Of a stretch of 64,000 bases of DNA, positions 37,268-46,354 are shown piece after piece. The DNA is taken from positions 1 to 64,000 of the forward strand of contig NZ_JAJCLZ010000011.1 of NCBI RefSeq assembly GCF_020559915.1, read 5' to 3'. This DNA is from Ruminococcus sp. 210702-SL.1.03 (lineage in GTDB: Bacteria > Bacillota > Clostridia > Oscillospirales > Ruminococcaceae). Position 1 is the first letter of the stretch. Every line of letters starts with the position of its first letter. Both the position numbers and the translations under genes were made by a program. Under the pieces are notes generated by a model that worked only from the letters and a program-made list of their open reading frames with translations, did not search any database and was not told the DNA's origin.

Positions 37268-38188
37268 TCACTTTTCAGCCGAGTCATCTAAGGCGCTGTC
37301 TGCCGTCTGAGCGGTATCGGCGTTTTCGTTCAGCGAAAAAAATCCGTCGTTCTTGTTTTCGCCGTAGGTCGAGATGTACACTTTTTCAAAAGTTATGTCC
37401 TGCTTCGGGCGCAGGTCGGCGTCTTTATCGCTGCCGCTGCTGTCAGAAGGGGTTATCACCTGCGCGCGCAGTACGTCCTCGTAAGCTTCAAGGCCGTCGT
37501 ACACCTGTGCGAATATCGTGTACTGCTGCGAGAAATTTGGCACGCCGCCCTTTGTCTTAAAAGCGTTGTTGAGCTTGGTGTTGTCGCTTGCGGAGTCCAG
37601 CTGCTCGCAGGTATCTTTGTCAAACTCTATGCTGCCGATGAAAAGCACGCGGCTTCCCGCCTGTATCTGCGTATTGAAAGCCGATTTTTGGTTGCCGTAA
37701 GCCGCCAGCGCGCCGTAAAACGGCCAAAGGTCTTTCGACTTTTCGGGCGATTTTTCCGTCTTATCGGTATCGCTGTCGTCAGTGCCGTCTGAGGTCTTTG
37801 AGCCGCCCATGAAGTAAACGCCGTCCTGCACGGCGAAAACGTGCGTGCCGTCGTAGTAGCCCGACTCAGCCAGACCCTCGAAATACTTGCAGTATTCGGG
37901 CGCTTGGTCTTCGTAAAGCACCGCCTTGAATGTGCCGAGGTTGGTTTCAAAAACGGCTACCTTTGTGTCGTCCGCGGGCAGCTCGTACTGTATAAGCTCG
38001 GCGCTGTTGTAATCTATCTTGTTTTTGCCGTCGATGGCTTTCGAGATGAAATATATCGCGGCGAACACCACCACGAAGATGAGCGCTATCAGCGAGAACT
38101 GAAAGTAGGTCATCATCTTGCGGCGCGCCATAGGCACTCCGCGCGAGGTGTTGCTGTCCTTATCTACATATGGCTGGTCTTTTTTCAC
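37268..38188 (-). CDS. Membrane-anchored cyclophilin-type peptidyl-prolyl isomerase
   Basis: A 306-residue protein with a basic cytoplasmic tail, one helix at about residues 28-50, and an outer cyclophilin-like domain (KVAVFETNLGTFKAVLYEDQAPEYCKYFEGLAESGYYDGTHVF split over 76-118). The usual catalytic FHRVI is changed to HVFAV and an acidic insert (residues 133-150) breaks the core, so activity may be reduced. It likely helps fold exported proteins, together with the PrsA-like lipoprotein encoded next. It follows cysS by 14 bp at the end of the rimO-pgsA-cysE-cysS gene run. Confidence 0.85.
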   Translation of the reverse strand: MKKDQPYVDKDSNTSRGVPMARRKMMTYFQFSLIALIFVVVFAAIYFISKAIDGKNKIDYNSAELIQYELPADDTKVAVFETNLGTFKAVLYEDQAPEYCKYFEGLAESGYYDGTHVFAVQDGVYFMGGSKTSDGTDDSDTDKTEKSPEKSKDLWPFYGALAAYGNQKSAFNTQIQAGSRVLFIGSIEFDKDTCEQLDSASDNTKLNNAFKTKGGVPNFSQQYTIFAQVYDGLEAYEDVLRAQVITPSDSSGSDKDADLRPKQDITFEKVYISTYGENKNDGFFSLNENADTAQTADSALDDSAEK

Positions 38189-38202
38189 TTCGCTTTATTT
38201 CC

Positions 38203-39621
38203 TCACTTTTTGTAGATCTTTGTGCCCTGTCTGGTCTCTTCTACCACCCAGCCCAGCTCGGCAATCTTGTCCCTAAGCTCGTCGGCGAGGGCGAAGTTTT
38301 TAGCCTTTCTCGCTTCGCGGCGCTGGTCAACAAGAGCCTGTATCTCGGCGGGAACGTCGCTTTCGGCAGCCTTTTCGGCCTCTATCAGCGCGTCAGCCTT
38401 TTTCACGAGGTCGAGCGAGAGCACTTTGTCAAAGTCGTTTATCAGCGCGATCTTGGTAGCGCTGTCCGCGTCGGATTTCAGCACGTCGTAAAGCGCGGTT
38501 ATCGCGAGCGAGGTGTTGAGGTCGTTGCCCAGCGCTGCGTCAAAGCCCGCTTTCAGCTCGGCGAATTTAGCCGCGTCAGGCTCGCCCGATGCGGTCTTTT
38601 TAGCCGCCGCTACCGAAGCTGCCAGCTTTTCAAATGCGCGCTTTGCGTTATCGAGATTTTCATAGGTGAATACCAGCGACTTTCTGTAATGCGATTGTAG
38701 GCAGAAAAATCTGTACACCAGCGGGTCGTAGCCCTTGCTTTCGAGCAGCGAAACGGTGAGAAACTCGCCCTTCGACTTGCTCATCTTGCCGCTGTTGGTA
38801 TTAAGATGGTGAACGTGGAACCAGTAGCTGCACCACTTGTGGCCGAGGTAAGCTTCGCTCTGCGCGATCTCGTTGGTGTGGTGTGGGAACTGGTTGTCGA
38901 TGCCGCCGCAGTGGAGGTCAAGGTATTCGCCGAGGTTTTTCATTGAAATGCAGGAGCACTCTATGTGCCAGCCGGGGTAGCCAACGCCCCACGGCGAATC
39001 CCACTTCAGCTCCTGATCGTCGAATTTCGACTTTGTGAACCAAAGCACGAAGTCCGCCTTATTGCGCTTGTTGCCGTCTTCCTCAACGCCCTCGCGAACG
39101 CCTACCGCTAGGTCTTCCTCGCTGAAATCGCCGAAAACGTAGTATTCTTTGAGCTTAGAGGTATCGAAATAGATGTTTCCGCCCGCCTCGTAAGCGTAGC
39201 CTTTTTCTATCAGCGCCGAGATGACCTTGATAAAATCGTCGATGCACTGAGTAGCGGGGGCTACCACGTCGGGGGTCTTTATATTGAGCTTTGCGCAGTC
39301 GGCAAAGAAAGCGTCGGTGTAAAACTTAGCTATCTCCATTACCGTCTTGTGCTCGCGCTTAGCGCCCTTGAGCATTTTGTCATCGCCCGTATCGCCGTCG
39401 GAAGTAAGGTGGCCTACGTCGGTGATGTTCATTACGCGCTTAACGTCCAGACCCGTGTATCTGAGGTATTTTTCCAGAACGTCCTCCATTATATAGCTGC
39501 GCAGGTTGCCTATATGCGCATAGTGGTAAACGGTAGGTCCGCAGGTGTACATACTCAGCTTGCCGGGTTCGTGGGGTACAAGCTCTTCCTTTTTTCTTGT
39601 AAGTGAATTATATATCTGCAT
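38203..39621 (-). CDS. cysS: Cysteinyl-tRNA synthetase
   Basis: A 472-residue class I synthetase. The N-terminal zinc-Cys segment YTCGPTVY near residue 26 and the HIGH-equivalent YHYAHIGNLR follow each other; the zinc-binding GWHIECSCIS is near 222, and the KMSKSKGEF loop near 280. Length is normal. It lies 18 bp after cysE, the common Firmicute arrangement linking cysteine synthesis to its use in translation. Confidence 0.97.
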   Translation of the reverse strand: MQIYNSLTRKKEELVPHEPGKLSMYTCGPTVYHYAHIGNLRSYIMEDVLEKYLRYTGLDVKRVMNITDVGHLTSDGDTGDDKMLKGAKREHKTVMEIAKFYTDAFFADCAKLNIKTPDVVAPATQCIDDFIKVISALIEKGYAYEAGGNIYFDTSKLKEYYVFGDFSEEDLAVGVREGVEEDGNKRNKADFVLWFTKSKFDDQELKWDSPWGVGYPGWHIECSCISMKNLGEYLDLHCGGIDNQFPHHTNEIAQSEAYLGHKWCSYWFHVHHLNTNSGKMSKSKGEFLTVSLLESKGYDPLVYRFFCLQSHYRKSLVFTYENLDNAKRAFEKLAASVAAAKKTASGEPDAAKFAELKAGFDAALGNDLNTSLAITALYDVLKSDADSATKIALINDFDKVLSLDLVKKADALIEAEKAAESDVPAEIQALVDQRREARKAKNFALADELRDKIAELGWVVEETRQGTKIYKK

Positions 39622-39639
39622 TATTCAAAGCCTCTTTCG

Positions 39640-40299
39640 TTAGTTTCCCTTTTTCAGCTCTTCTACGTCCTTTTTGAGCTTTTCCAGCTCTACCTTATAT
39701 TTGCAAAGCTCCTGAGCTACGGGGTCGGGTATGTGTATCTGGTCTATATCCTGCGTAGCGGGGCAGGGCGGGGTCTTTCCGTTTACGCGTACTATCCTCG
39801 CGGGCACGCCCACCGCCGTAGCGTTTGGCGGAACTTCTTCCAGCACAACTGCATTCGCCGCTATCTTAGCGCCGTCGCCGACCTTAAAAGGCCCGAGTAT
39901 CTTCGCGCCGCAGCCGACCATTACGTTATTGCCGAGAGTGGGGTGGCGCTTGCCCTGATCTTTGCCCGTGCCGCCCAATGTGCAGCCCTGATAAAGCAGG
40001 CAGTAGTCGCCTATCTCAGCCGTTTCGCCTATAACTACGCCGCTGCCGTGGTCTATCAGCAGGCCCTTGCCTATCTTAGCGCCGGGGTGTATCTCTATGC
40101 CTGTGAAAAATCTGCTCACCTGCGAGATAATGCGGGCTGCCACTATCATATCCTTCTCGTAAAACCAGTGCGCTACGCGGTGCATTATCACTGCGTGCAC
40201 GCCCGAGTAGGTTATCACGATCTCCAGCGCGCTGTGGGCAGCGGGGTCGCGTTCTTTTATCGACTGTATATCAGCCTTTATATCGTTAATAAATGACAC
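39640..40299 (-). CDS. cysE: Serine O-acetyltransferase CysE
   Basis: A 219-residue enzyme that makes O-acetylserine, the first step in cysteine synthesis. The helical N-terminus (IKERDPAAHSALEI) is followed by a left-handed beta-helix of hexapeptide repeats with IDHGSGVVIGETAEIGD and GAKILGPFKVGDGAKIAANAVV. A GTG start at 40299 is chosen because AAAGGA sits 8 bp upstream; the ATG at 40308 abuts that site. Its neighbours are pgsA and cysS. Confidence 0.95.
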   Translation of the reverse strand: MSFINDIKADIQSIKERDPAAHSALEIVITYSGVHAVIMHRVAHWFYEKDMIVAARIISQVSRFFTGIEIHPGAKIGKGLLIDHGSGVVIGETAEIGDYCLLYQGCTLGGTGKDQGKRHPTLGNNVMVGCGAKILGPFKVGDGAKIAANAVVLEEVPPNATAVGVPARIVRVNGKTPPCPATQDIDQIHIPDPVAQELCKYKVELEKLKKDVEELKKGN

Positions 40300-40371
40300 T
40301 GTGTACATTCCTTTCAGTAAAGGCAGCACTGCAAGTCTTGCCTAAAAATGAGCTTTGTACCGAGCGGAAAC

Positions 40372-40920
40372 TTACTTATTCGGGTCGATGTACGCCCAGT
40401 AAGTTTTGAGGTATATCCCGCCCGAGATAACGGTAAAGAGCACCGAGATCCATATCAGTATCTCAGAGATAAGGAATACCGTGCTGCTGTGGCCGACAAA
40501 GCCTTCTATACACATTATAGCGATTATCGCGATCATTGTGAATGCGGTCTTGAGTTTGCCCCAAATACCCGCGGCTACTACCACTCCCTCGTTCGCCGTG
40601 ACCATGCGCAGGCCTGATACCATAAATTCTCTTGCGATTATTATGATAACAGCCGCCGCGTCGCACCAGCCGCCTGCTGCAAAGCAGATCAGCGCGGAGG
40701 TGACGAGCATTTTGTCAGCCAGCGGGTCGAGGAATTTGCCGAAGTCAGTAACAAGTCCGTCACGGCGGGCAATTTTTCCGTCAAACCAGTCGGTTATAGA
40801 AGCTATCGCGAACAAAGCCAGCGCCACCCAGATATGACCTGTAAAGTTTATCAGCAGCGCCGCAACAAAGAACGGTACCAGCACTACGCGCAGCACCGTA
40901 AGCTTATTTGGAAGATTCAT
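40372..40920 (-). CDS. pgsA: CDP-diacylglycerol-glycerol-3-phosphate phosphatidyltransferase
   Basis: A 182-residue membrane enzyme making phosphatidylglycerol phosphate. The CDP-alcohol phosphotransferase motif D-G-x2-A-R-x8-G-x3-D-x3-D is complete in DWFDGKIARRDGL and TDFGKFLDPLADK near residues 48-74. About five to six helices. The family N-terminus MNLPNKLTVLR fixes the ATG at 40920; the frame also runs upstream to a GTG overlapping the rimO stop. The rimO-pgsA order is common in Firmicutes. Confidence 0.95.
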   Translation of the reverse strand: MNLPNKLTVLRVVLVPFFVAALLINFTGHIWVALALFAIASITDWFDGKIARRDGLVTDFGKFLDPLADKMLVTSALICFAAGGWCDAAAVIIIIAREFMVSGLRMVTANEGVVVAAGIWGKLKTAFTMIAIIAIMCIEGFVGHSSTVFLISEILIWISVLFTVISGGIYLKTYWAYIDPNK

Positions 40921-40963
40921 AATATCTTTCCCAGCCCTTTCCCAATATTTTTCTTTTGCTATA

Positions 40964-42298
40964 TTACTCACAGACCGTGCCCAGCAGGTCGCAGTCCAGC
41001 GTATCGTCTATCTTAACTTTCACATACTCGCCGACGGTGAGCTTGCGCTCGGAAGAGAAGAATATCTTTCCGTCGATCTCGGGGGCGTCTGCCGCGCTTC
41101 TGCCGAAGCAGCACTCGGCGTATCTGTCGAAGCCCTCGGTAACTACCTCTACTACTTTTCCTATCATTTCCTGATTTTGCACGTCGTTTATGAACATCTG
41201 CTGTTCCATTATAACGTCGCTGCGGCGCTCTTTCTCCTCGTCGGGAAGCTGACCCTCAAACTTAGCGGCGGGCGTGCCCTCTTCGGCGGAGTAGGCGAAG
41301 CAGCCCAGTCTTTCAAAGCGTATATCGTTGGCAAATTCAGCCAGCTCTTCAAACTGCTCCTGCGTTTCGCCGGGAAAGCCGGTTATCAGCGTAGTTCTTA
41401 TGATAACGTTCGGTATGCGGGCGCGTATCTTGCCTATCAGCTCGGTAAGCGTTTCGCGGCTGCCGCAGCGATTCATGCGCTTTAATATATCGGCGTTGCA
41501 GTGCTGTATAGGTATATCGAAATACTTTACCAGCTTATCCTGCTCGGCTATGGTATCTATCAGCTTATCGGTGATGCGCTCGGGGTAGAGGTAAAGGGTG
41601 CGTATCCAGTGGAAGCCCTCTATCTTGCAAAGCTCGGTAAGCAGCTCGGGCAGGCGGCTCTCGCCGTAAATATCCTCGCCGTAGCGGGTGGTATCCTGCG
41701 CAACTACTACCAGCTCGGTAACGCCGTTATCGGCGAGCCAGCGCGCTTCTTCAAGAATATTCTCGATAGTACGGCTGCGGAATTTTCCTCTTATAGCGGG
41801 TATAGCGCAGTAGGTGCAGCCGTTAGAGCAGCCCTCGGCTATTTTCAGATAAGCGTAAAAAGGCTGAGTGGAGATGATTCTTCCGCCCTCTAAAGGCAGC
41901 GAGCATTTATCGCCCGCGTAAAGCTTTTCGCCGTTTTCGCCCGACATTATATCCTTTACTATCTGCGCTATCTCGGCGTCTTTACCTAGGGAAACTACCG
42001 CGTCAAGCTCGGGCATCTCGTCGAGAATATCCTGCTTATAGCGCTCTGCCAGACAGCCTGTGCATACCACACCCTTTATCCTGCCCTCTTTTTTTAGAGC
42101 TATGAATTCGAGCATAGTTTCTATAGCTTCTTCTTTAGCGGACTGGATAAATCCGCAGGTATTTATAACAGCCACGTCGGCAAGGGCGGCGTCTTGTATA
42201 AGTTCAAAGCCGTATTTGCGCAGCGAAAACATCATTTTCTCAGCGTCCACCTGATTTTTGGGACATCCCAGCGAGACCATTCCTACTCTTATAGCCAT
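40964..42298 (-). CDS. rimO: Ribosomal protein S12 methylthiotransferase RimO
   Basis: A 444-residue radical-SAM enzyme that methylthiolates an aspartate of ribosomal protein S12. It has the UPF0004 N-terminal domain (VSLGCPKNQVDAE and VINTCGFI), the radical-SAM motif CSNGCTYCAIP near residue 154, and a C-terminal TRAM domain. The start MAIRVGMVSLGCPKN is the RimO form rather than MiaB. AAGGAAGG lies 11 bp upstream. First gene of a run through pgsA, cysE and cysS. Confidence 0.96.
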   Translation of the reverse strand: MAIRVGMVSLGCPKNQVDAEKMMFSLRKYGFELIQDAALADVAVINTCGFIQSAKEEAIETMLEFIALKKEGRIKGVVCTGCLAERYKQDILDEMPELDAVVSLGKDAEIAQIVKDIMSGENGEKLYAGDKCSLPLEGGRIISTQPFYAYLKIAEGCSNGCTYCAIPAIRGKFRSRTIENILEEARWLADNGVTELVVVAQDTTRYGEDIYGESRLPELLTELCKIEGFHWIRTLYLYPERITDKLIDTIAEQDKLVKYFDIPIQHCNADILKRMNRCGSRETLTELIGKIRARIPNVIIRTTLITGFPGETQEQFEELAEFANDIRFERLGCFAYSAEEGTPAAKFEGQLPDEEKERRSDVIMEQQMFINDVQNQEMIGKVVEVVTEGFDRYAECCFGRSAADAPEIDGKIFFSSERKLTVGEYVKVKIDDTLDCDLLGTVCE

Positions 42299-42337
42299 AT
42301 CTCAATTACCTTCCTTTAAGCATAACTAATCTATTAT

Positions 42338-42366
42338 ATTATCTCACTTTTTGGGCGCATTGTCAA
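42338..42366 (-). promoter_or_regulatory. Promoter of the rimO gene run
   Basis: On the minus strand TTGACA (42361-42366), 17 bp, GATAAT (42338-42343). Confidence 0.7.
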
Positions 42367-42419
42367 GTGATTTTGCAAATTATTAAAAAACAGCGCAACG
42401 CTATTTTAAAAATGGCAAA

Positions 42420-42458
42420 AAATATCCGCAGAAGCGCATTTTTTCAGCACTTCTGCGG
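42420..42458 (-). terminator. Terminator of the rlmB gene pair
   Basis: On the minus strand CCGCAGAAG pairs perfectly with CTTCTGCGG, then ATATTTTTTG. Confidence 0.92.
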
Positions 42459-42467
42459 AGTAATAAG

Positions 42468-44936
42468 CTATATTTTCTTCATGCCCTGTATCAGCATAGT
42501 CAGCAGCAGGAACGCCAGGTTGTAGATAACAACTATCGTAGGCGTTATCTGCGCGAAAGAGCCTGTAAGCATCATTATCACCGAGATAACTATGCCCAGC
42601 ACCATAGCGCCGTATTGCAGCGCCACGCCCATATTCGCCACGAATTTCAGCCGCTTTGCCGCTACCAGCAGCATCGAGAAGCTGGGCAGGTGGCCCGAGC
42701 AGAACATCGAGGCGGAAACGCTCTCTTTATACTCCATAAGCTGCTCACAGTCGCCGTCGCAGGCAGAGGGCAGCAGGCGTATAGACGAAGCGCTGATGTC
42801 GAAAAGCTGCGAGAGCAGCTCGCGGGTGATGAAGCCGTCGGAGCAGCGAACGTGAATATCTATCGACTCGTCCTCCATCTCCTGCACCCATCTTTCGGCG
42901 GCAGGGCCTACCGAGAGCTGTACGGCGAACATCATAGCCGCCTGACCCGAAACGGCAAGGTACATGATGCCGTTGCCGTCGGCGAAATTCTCCTCCGCCG
43001 ACTCAGAGGGCAGACCCTCTACGCCGTGGCGCTCCATGAGTTTGCGGCTGCCAAGCAGCACGCGCTTGTTCTCTATCCAGCCCGAAACGCCGAGGTTGTC
43101 CTCAGAGGCGCAGCCCTTTACGCCGAGTATCATATCGCTCTTGCCGCGCAGCATTTTGTAGAACGCGGGGATGGTAACGCTTCTTCCCGCCTGCGCCATG
43201 CTCGCCGCATAGATTATCGCCTGATCTATCATTACAGAGCCGAGCATTTTCAGGTTCACAAATTCAACAGTGCCCGTCGGGAAAAGGTGGCCCGAGTCGA
43301 TGACTACGCTGTTTACCTCAGCAAATTCCTCTACCGAAGAGTAGCCGAGTATCACGCCCGAGTATTCCGAAAGGCGCTTGCTCGCCTTAGCCATCGGGCG
43401 GTTTACTATCAGCGCCAAGCCTACCGAAGAGCTTATCGCCAGCGTGCCCGAAACGGAAGCGAGGAATACGAAGAGCTTTTCCGCCGCGCCCGATGAATTT
43501 TTCTCAAATACTATCGAGAGCAGACCCACCGCCAGCGCCGCCGCCAGCATTAGCGGAGTAGTCTTTTCCGCGTAGCTGTCCGCGAGGTCGGAGGAGTAGC
43601 TGTTTTTCATGAAGTCTTTTATAAAGCCCGTGCGGCGCATAACTGCAAGCTCTTTGCGCTTGCCGGCAGAGCCGTTAGTGAGGTAAGCGACTGTTTGGTC
43701 GTCGTCCACAAGCTCTACCGCCGAGAAATTCTCGGTCTCAGCCACGAACTCGAAGTTGCGCTGAGTGCGGCGTACTATGCAGAGCTTGCCGAGCGTGTTG
43801 CAGAGCATGCCCAGTATCGCCGAAGATGTGTAGATATGGAAGAAAGAAGCCTTCAGCGACTCGGGGTCGAAAAGCGTAACAAGGCCTGCAAGTATAGCCG
43901 CTATCATGTTCAAAGCCGCAACGCTGTCGCTGTCGGGGCGGCGGCTGAAAATGCTCTTTATGCCGTTCACGATGACGGAGTAGGAGAAGCCCACCGCGAC
44001 TATCGCGAGTATGGTATTTGTAAATATGAACGCCGAGGGGTTTACCGTGCGGTCAAAAACCGCCGCCAGCGGCAGCGAGAGGTCGTTCGCCACGGTGATG
44101 AAAAGGCTGAAAAGCGCCGCGAAAAGCAGCACCGCCGCGCGCACCGTGAGGTTTGAGCGCAGGCGCTGTATCTGCTCCTTTATCTTCGGCGCGTCCTCTT
44201 TTTTGGTGTATTCGCTCTGAGAAGAGGGGCGCTTGTCCTCGTCAACGTACTCCTCGGTGCGGAACATAAAGCGCGTGCCGCGGGTATTTTTCAGCGGTTC
44301 GGACTCTGCTTCGTTCTCGCCGTCATCATCGTCGCCGTATGTATCGTCCTCGCAAGCCTCGTCAGACTCTTCCTCTTCGGGCTGAGCCTCTTCATTATTT
44401 ATAACAGGCTCGGTATCTTCGGCGTACTCTTCCTCATCTTCAGCAGCTTCCTCAGCGTTTTCGTCTACAACGCTGCCGAAAGCGTTATCGTAAAACTCGT
44501 CCGCCGAGCCTTCAAATTCATCGCCCGGCTCATCTTCGGGAACATCGTCTGCTTCCTCGCCCGCAACGGCTTCGTCAAATTCCTCAGCCTGTTCCTCGAG
44601 CTTGTTTATCACCTTTTCGCCGATGGGGCGCAGGTGAGAATCAAAAAAGCCCTCGTGCTTTTTATCGGCTTCGGCGGTATCGGCGTTCGCTTCGTGAGCA
44701 GCGCTCTCGTCAGCTTCCGCGGCGGCGACTGTACTTTCGGGATTTTCAGAAGACGCCGTTTCAGCACTCTCCTGCCCGCGGTCAGCGATCTCAGCCGAAG
44801 CCGCCATAGCCGTATGCAGATTTGTTTCGTTTATTATATCTTCTACGTCCATTTCGCCTGAACTTTTCGCAGTTTTCGGAGTATATTCGCTAAGGATCTC
44901 GTCAAGCGAAAATTTATCTTTATTATTTTCAGACAT
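42468..44936 (-). CDS. Degenerate P-type-ATPase-like membrane protein
   Basis: An 822-residue protein. Residues 1-250 are cytoplasmic, low-complexity and strongly acidic. Helices follow at about 267-335, 340-390, 460-510 and 770-820. The region 498-560 aligns with heavy-metal P-type ATPases, but the CPC motif is ISSSVG and the phosphorylation motif DKTGT is replaced by D547-SGHLFPTG, and the TGDN nucleotide motif by RCSDGF near 698. The Asp itself is kept. It may be a pseudo-enzyme that senses or scaffolds rather than pumps. AGGAGTGGG precedes the ATG. It follows rlmB by 33 bp and is likely co-transcribed. Confidence 0.82.
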   Translation of the reverse strand: MSENNKDKFSLDEILSEYTPKTAKSSGEMDVEDIINETNLHTAMAASAEIADRGQESAETASSENPESTVAAAEADESAAHEANADTAEADKKHEGFFDSHLRPIGEKVINKLEEQAEEFDEAVAGEEADDVPEDEPGDEFEGSADEFYDNAFGSVVDENAEEAAEDEEEYAEDTEPVINNEEAQPEEEESDEACEDDTYGDDDDGENEAESEPLKNTRGTRFMFRTEEYVDEDKRPSSQSEYTKKEDAPKIKEQIQRLRSNLTVRAAVLLFAALFSLFITVANDLSLPLAAVFDRTVNPSAFIFTNTILAIVAVGFSYSVIVNGIKSIFSRRPDSDSVAALNMIAAILAGLVTLFDPESLKASFFHIYTSSAILGMLCNTLGKLCIVRRTQRNFEFVAETENFSAVELVDDDQTVAYLTNGSAGKRKELAVMRRTGFIKDFMKNSYSSDLADSYAEKTTPLMLAAALAVGLLSIVFEKNSSGAAEKLFVFLASVSGTLAISSSVGLALIVNRPMAKASKRLSEYSGVILGYSSVEEFAEVNSVVIDSGHLFPTGTVEFVNLKMLGSVMIDQAIIYAASMAQAGRSVTIPAFYKMLRGKSDMILGVKGCASEDNLGVSGWIENKRVLLGSRKLMERHGVEGLPSESAEENFADGNGIMYLAVSGQAAMMFAVQLSVGPAAERWVQEMEDESIDIHVRCSDGFITRELLSQLFDISASSIRLLPSACDGDCEQLMEYKESVSASMFCSGHLPSFSMLLVAAKRLKFVANMGVALQYGAMVLGIVISVIMMLTGSFAQITPTIVVIYNLAFLLLTMLIQGMKKI

Positions 44937-44969
44937 CAGCCCACTCCTAACTCTATATTTGCTAATTAT

Positions 44970-45830
44970 TTACTTCAAACGCTGTCTTACGGCTTCGTAC
45001 ATACAAATTCCCGCCGCCACGGAAGCGTTGAGCGAATTTACCTCGCCGTACATCGGCAGGCTTACGAGAAAGTCGCAGTTTTCGCGCATCAGTCTGCCCA
45101 TGCCGAAGCCCTCAGAGCCTATCACGAAAGCTATGCCGCCTTTTAGGTCGCATTTGTATATGCTCTCGCCCGCCGCGTCGGTGCCGTATATCCAAACGCC
45201 CGCGTCTTTCAACTCTTTCACCGCCGCCGCAAGGTTCGCCACGCGCGCCGTTTTCACCCAGCTCGCCGCGCCCGCAGAGGTCTTAAAGACCGTGTGGTTT
45301 AGCGAAGCGCTGCGCCTTTTCGGGATTATAACGCCGTGCACGCCGGCAGCCTCAGCCGTTCTGATTATCGCGCCCAAGTTATGCGGATCTTCTATCTCGT
45401 CGCAGATCATGATAAATGGGTCTTCGCCCTTATCGCGCGCGCTTTGCAGAATGTCCTCTATAGAGCAGTACTCGGCGCAGCCCATCATCGCGGCGCAGCC
45501 CTGGTGAGCCGCCCCTTCGCAGAGCGAATCGAGCTTGCGGTCGTCCACCTGCTTTATCATTATGCCCTTTTCGTTCGCCAGCGCGCATATGCGGTTTATC
45601 GAGCCGCCCGCGTTTTTGTTGACGAAAAGCACGTCTATCAGCCTACCCGCTTTCAGCGCTTCGGTAACGGCGTTTCTGCCGAAAATAAGCTGCTGCTCGG
45701 CGCTTTCGTCCGCGCGGTCGCTGCGGTCTGTACGCTCGTAACGGTCAGCACGCTCTGCACGCTCATAGCGTTCGGAACGTCCGCCGCGGCGGGGAGGTCT
45801 TTTTCTCTCGTTATCTTTTGAATATGCCAT
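44970..45830 (-). CDS. rlmB: 23S rRNA 2'-O-methyltransferase RlmB/TrmH family
   Basis: A 286-residue SpoU-family methyltransferase. Residues 1-45 are a charged Arg/Glu/Asp-rich tail with repeated RxERxxRxDR units. A substrate-binding domain (LIFGRNAVTEAL) follows, then the SPOUT knot with the three motifs DPHNLGAIIRTAEAAG near residue 146, FVIGSEGFGMG near 237 and SLNASVAAGICMYE near 265. It methylates a 23S rRNA guanosine or similar target. First gene of a pair with the P-type-like protein. Confidence 0.93.
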   Translation of the reverse strand: MAYSKDNERKRPPRRGGRSERYERAERADRYERTDRSDRADESAEQQLIFGRNAVTEALKAGRLIDVLFVNKNAGGSINRICALANEKGIMIKQVDDRKLDSLCEGAAHQGCAAMMGCAEYCSIEDILQSARDKGEDPFIMICDEIEDPHNLGAIIRTAEAAGVHGVIIPKRRSASLNHTVFKTSAGAASWVKTARVANLAAAVKELKDAGVWIYGTDAAGESIYKCDLKGGIAFVIGSEGFGMGRLMRENCDFLVSLPMYGEVNSLNASVAAGICMYEAVRQRLK

Positions 45831-45909
45831 AGGAAAATGTTTTCCTTTCCTGTTATGTTATGGATATGCGAATTTCTGCCGACTTTCGGCAGCATTTTAC
45901 ACACTTTTT

Positions 45910-45938
45910 ATTATAACACAAAAATCTTCAAAAGCCAA
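45910..45938 (-). promoter_or_regulatory. Promoter of the rlmB pair
   Basis: On the minus strand TTGGCT (45933-45938), 17 bp, TATAAT (45910-45915). It overlaps the terminator stem of the gene upstream. Confidence 0.6.
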
Positions 45939-45958
45939 TAGCCTTTGAAGATTTTTCG
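45920..45958. terminator. Terminator downstream of the 91-aa gene
   Basis: AAAAATCTTCAAA pairs with TTTGAAGATTTTT across AGCCAATAGCC, with T on both flanks. Confidence 0.85.
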
Positions 45959-46009
45959 GGTTCTTTTAACATTTTGCACAAATATCAGCCTTTTGCGCCC
46001 TGCGATATT

Positions 46010-46285
46010 TTACATAAAAACGCGTCCCGCGAGCCATATCAGCGCCGCCATGCTGCCCGCGAGAGTTATCGAAAGCAGCGCAAGCTTTATCGCCGTGCGG
46101 CGGCGGCTGAGGGCTCGGGAAAAGTAGGAGGGCATTATTCGTCCGCAGAAATTTTCGGCGTTTTTCTTTAGCAGCCCCTGCGGGGTGTCAGCTTTATCAG
46201 CGCGAACAAATAACAAAACTTTATCAAAATATTCATCATTTGTGCATTTAATCTCGATTATTTGTTTATTGATACCTTTGATCAT
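46010..46285 (-). CDS. Small membrane protein, 91 aa
   Basis: Not recognised. Residues 1-60 are soluble and basic; one hydrophobic helix lies at about 66-89 with a very short end, so it is probably anchored by its C-terminus in the membrane. The ATG at 46285 is preferred over one at 46342 because the added residues are unusual and AAGGCAG lies upstream. A clear terminator follows. No promoter could be fixed with confidence. Confidence 0.6.
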   Translation of the reverse strand: MIKGINKQIIEIKCTNDEYFDKVLLFVRADKADTPQGLLKKNAENFCGRIMPSYFSRALSRRRTAIKLALLSITLAGSMAALIWLAGRVFM

Positions 46286-46354
46286 TTTTTCTGCCTTGCC
46301 TTTCTTTACAGGTTTTCTTGCAGTGTAGGAAATATAGTGCAAATATCAGCTGCT

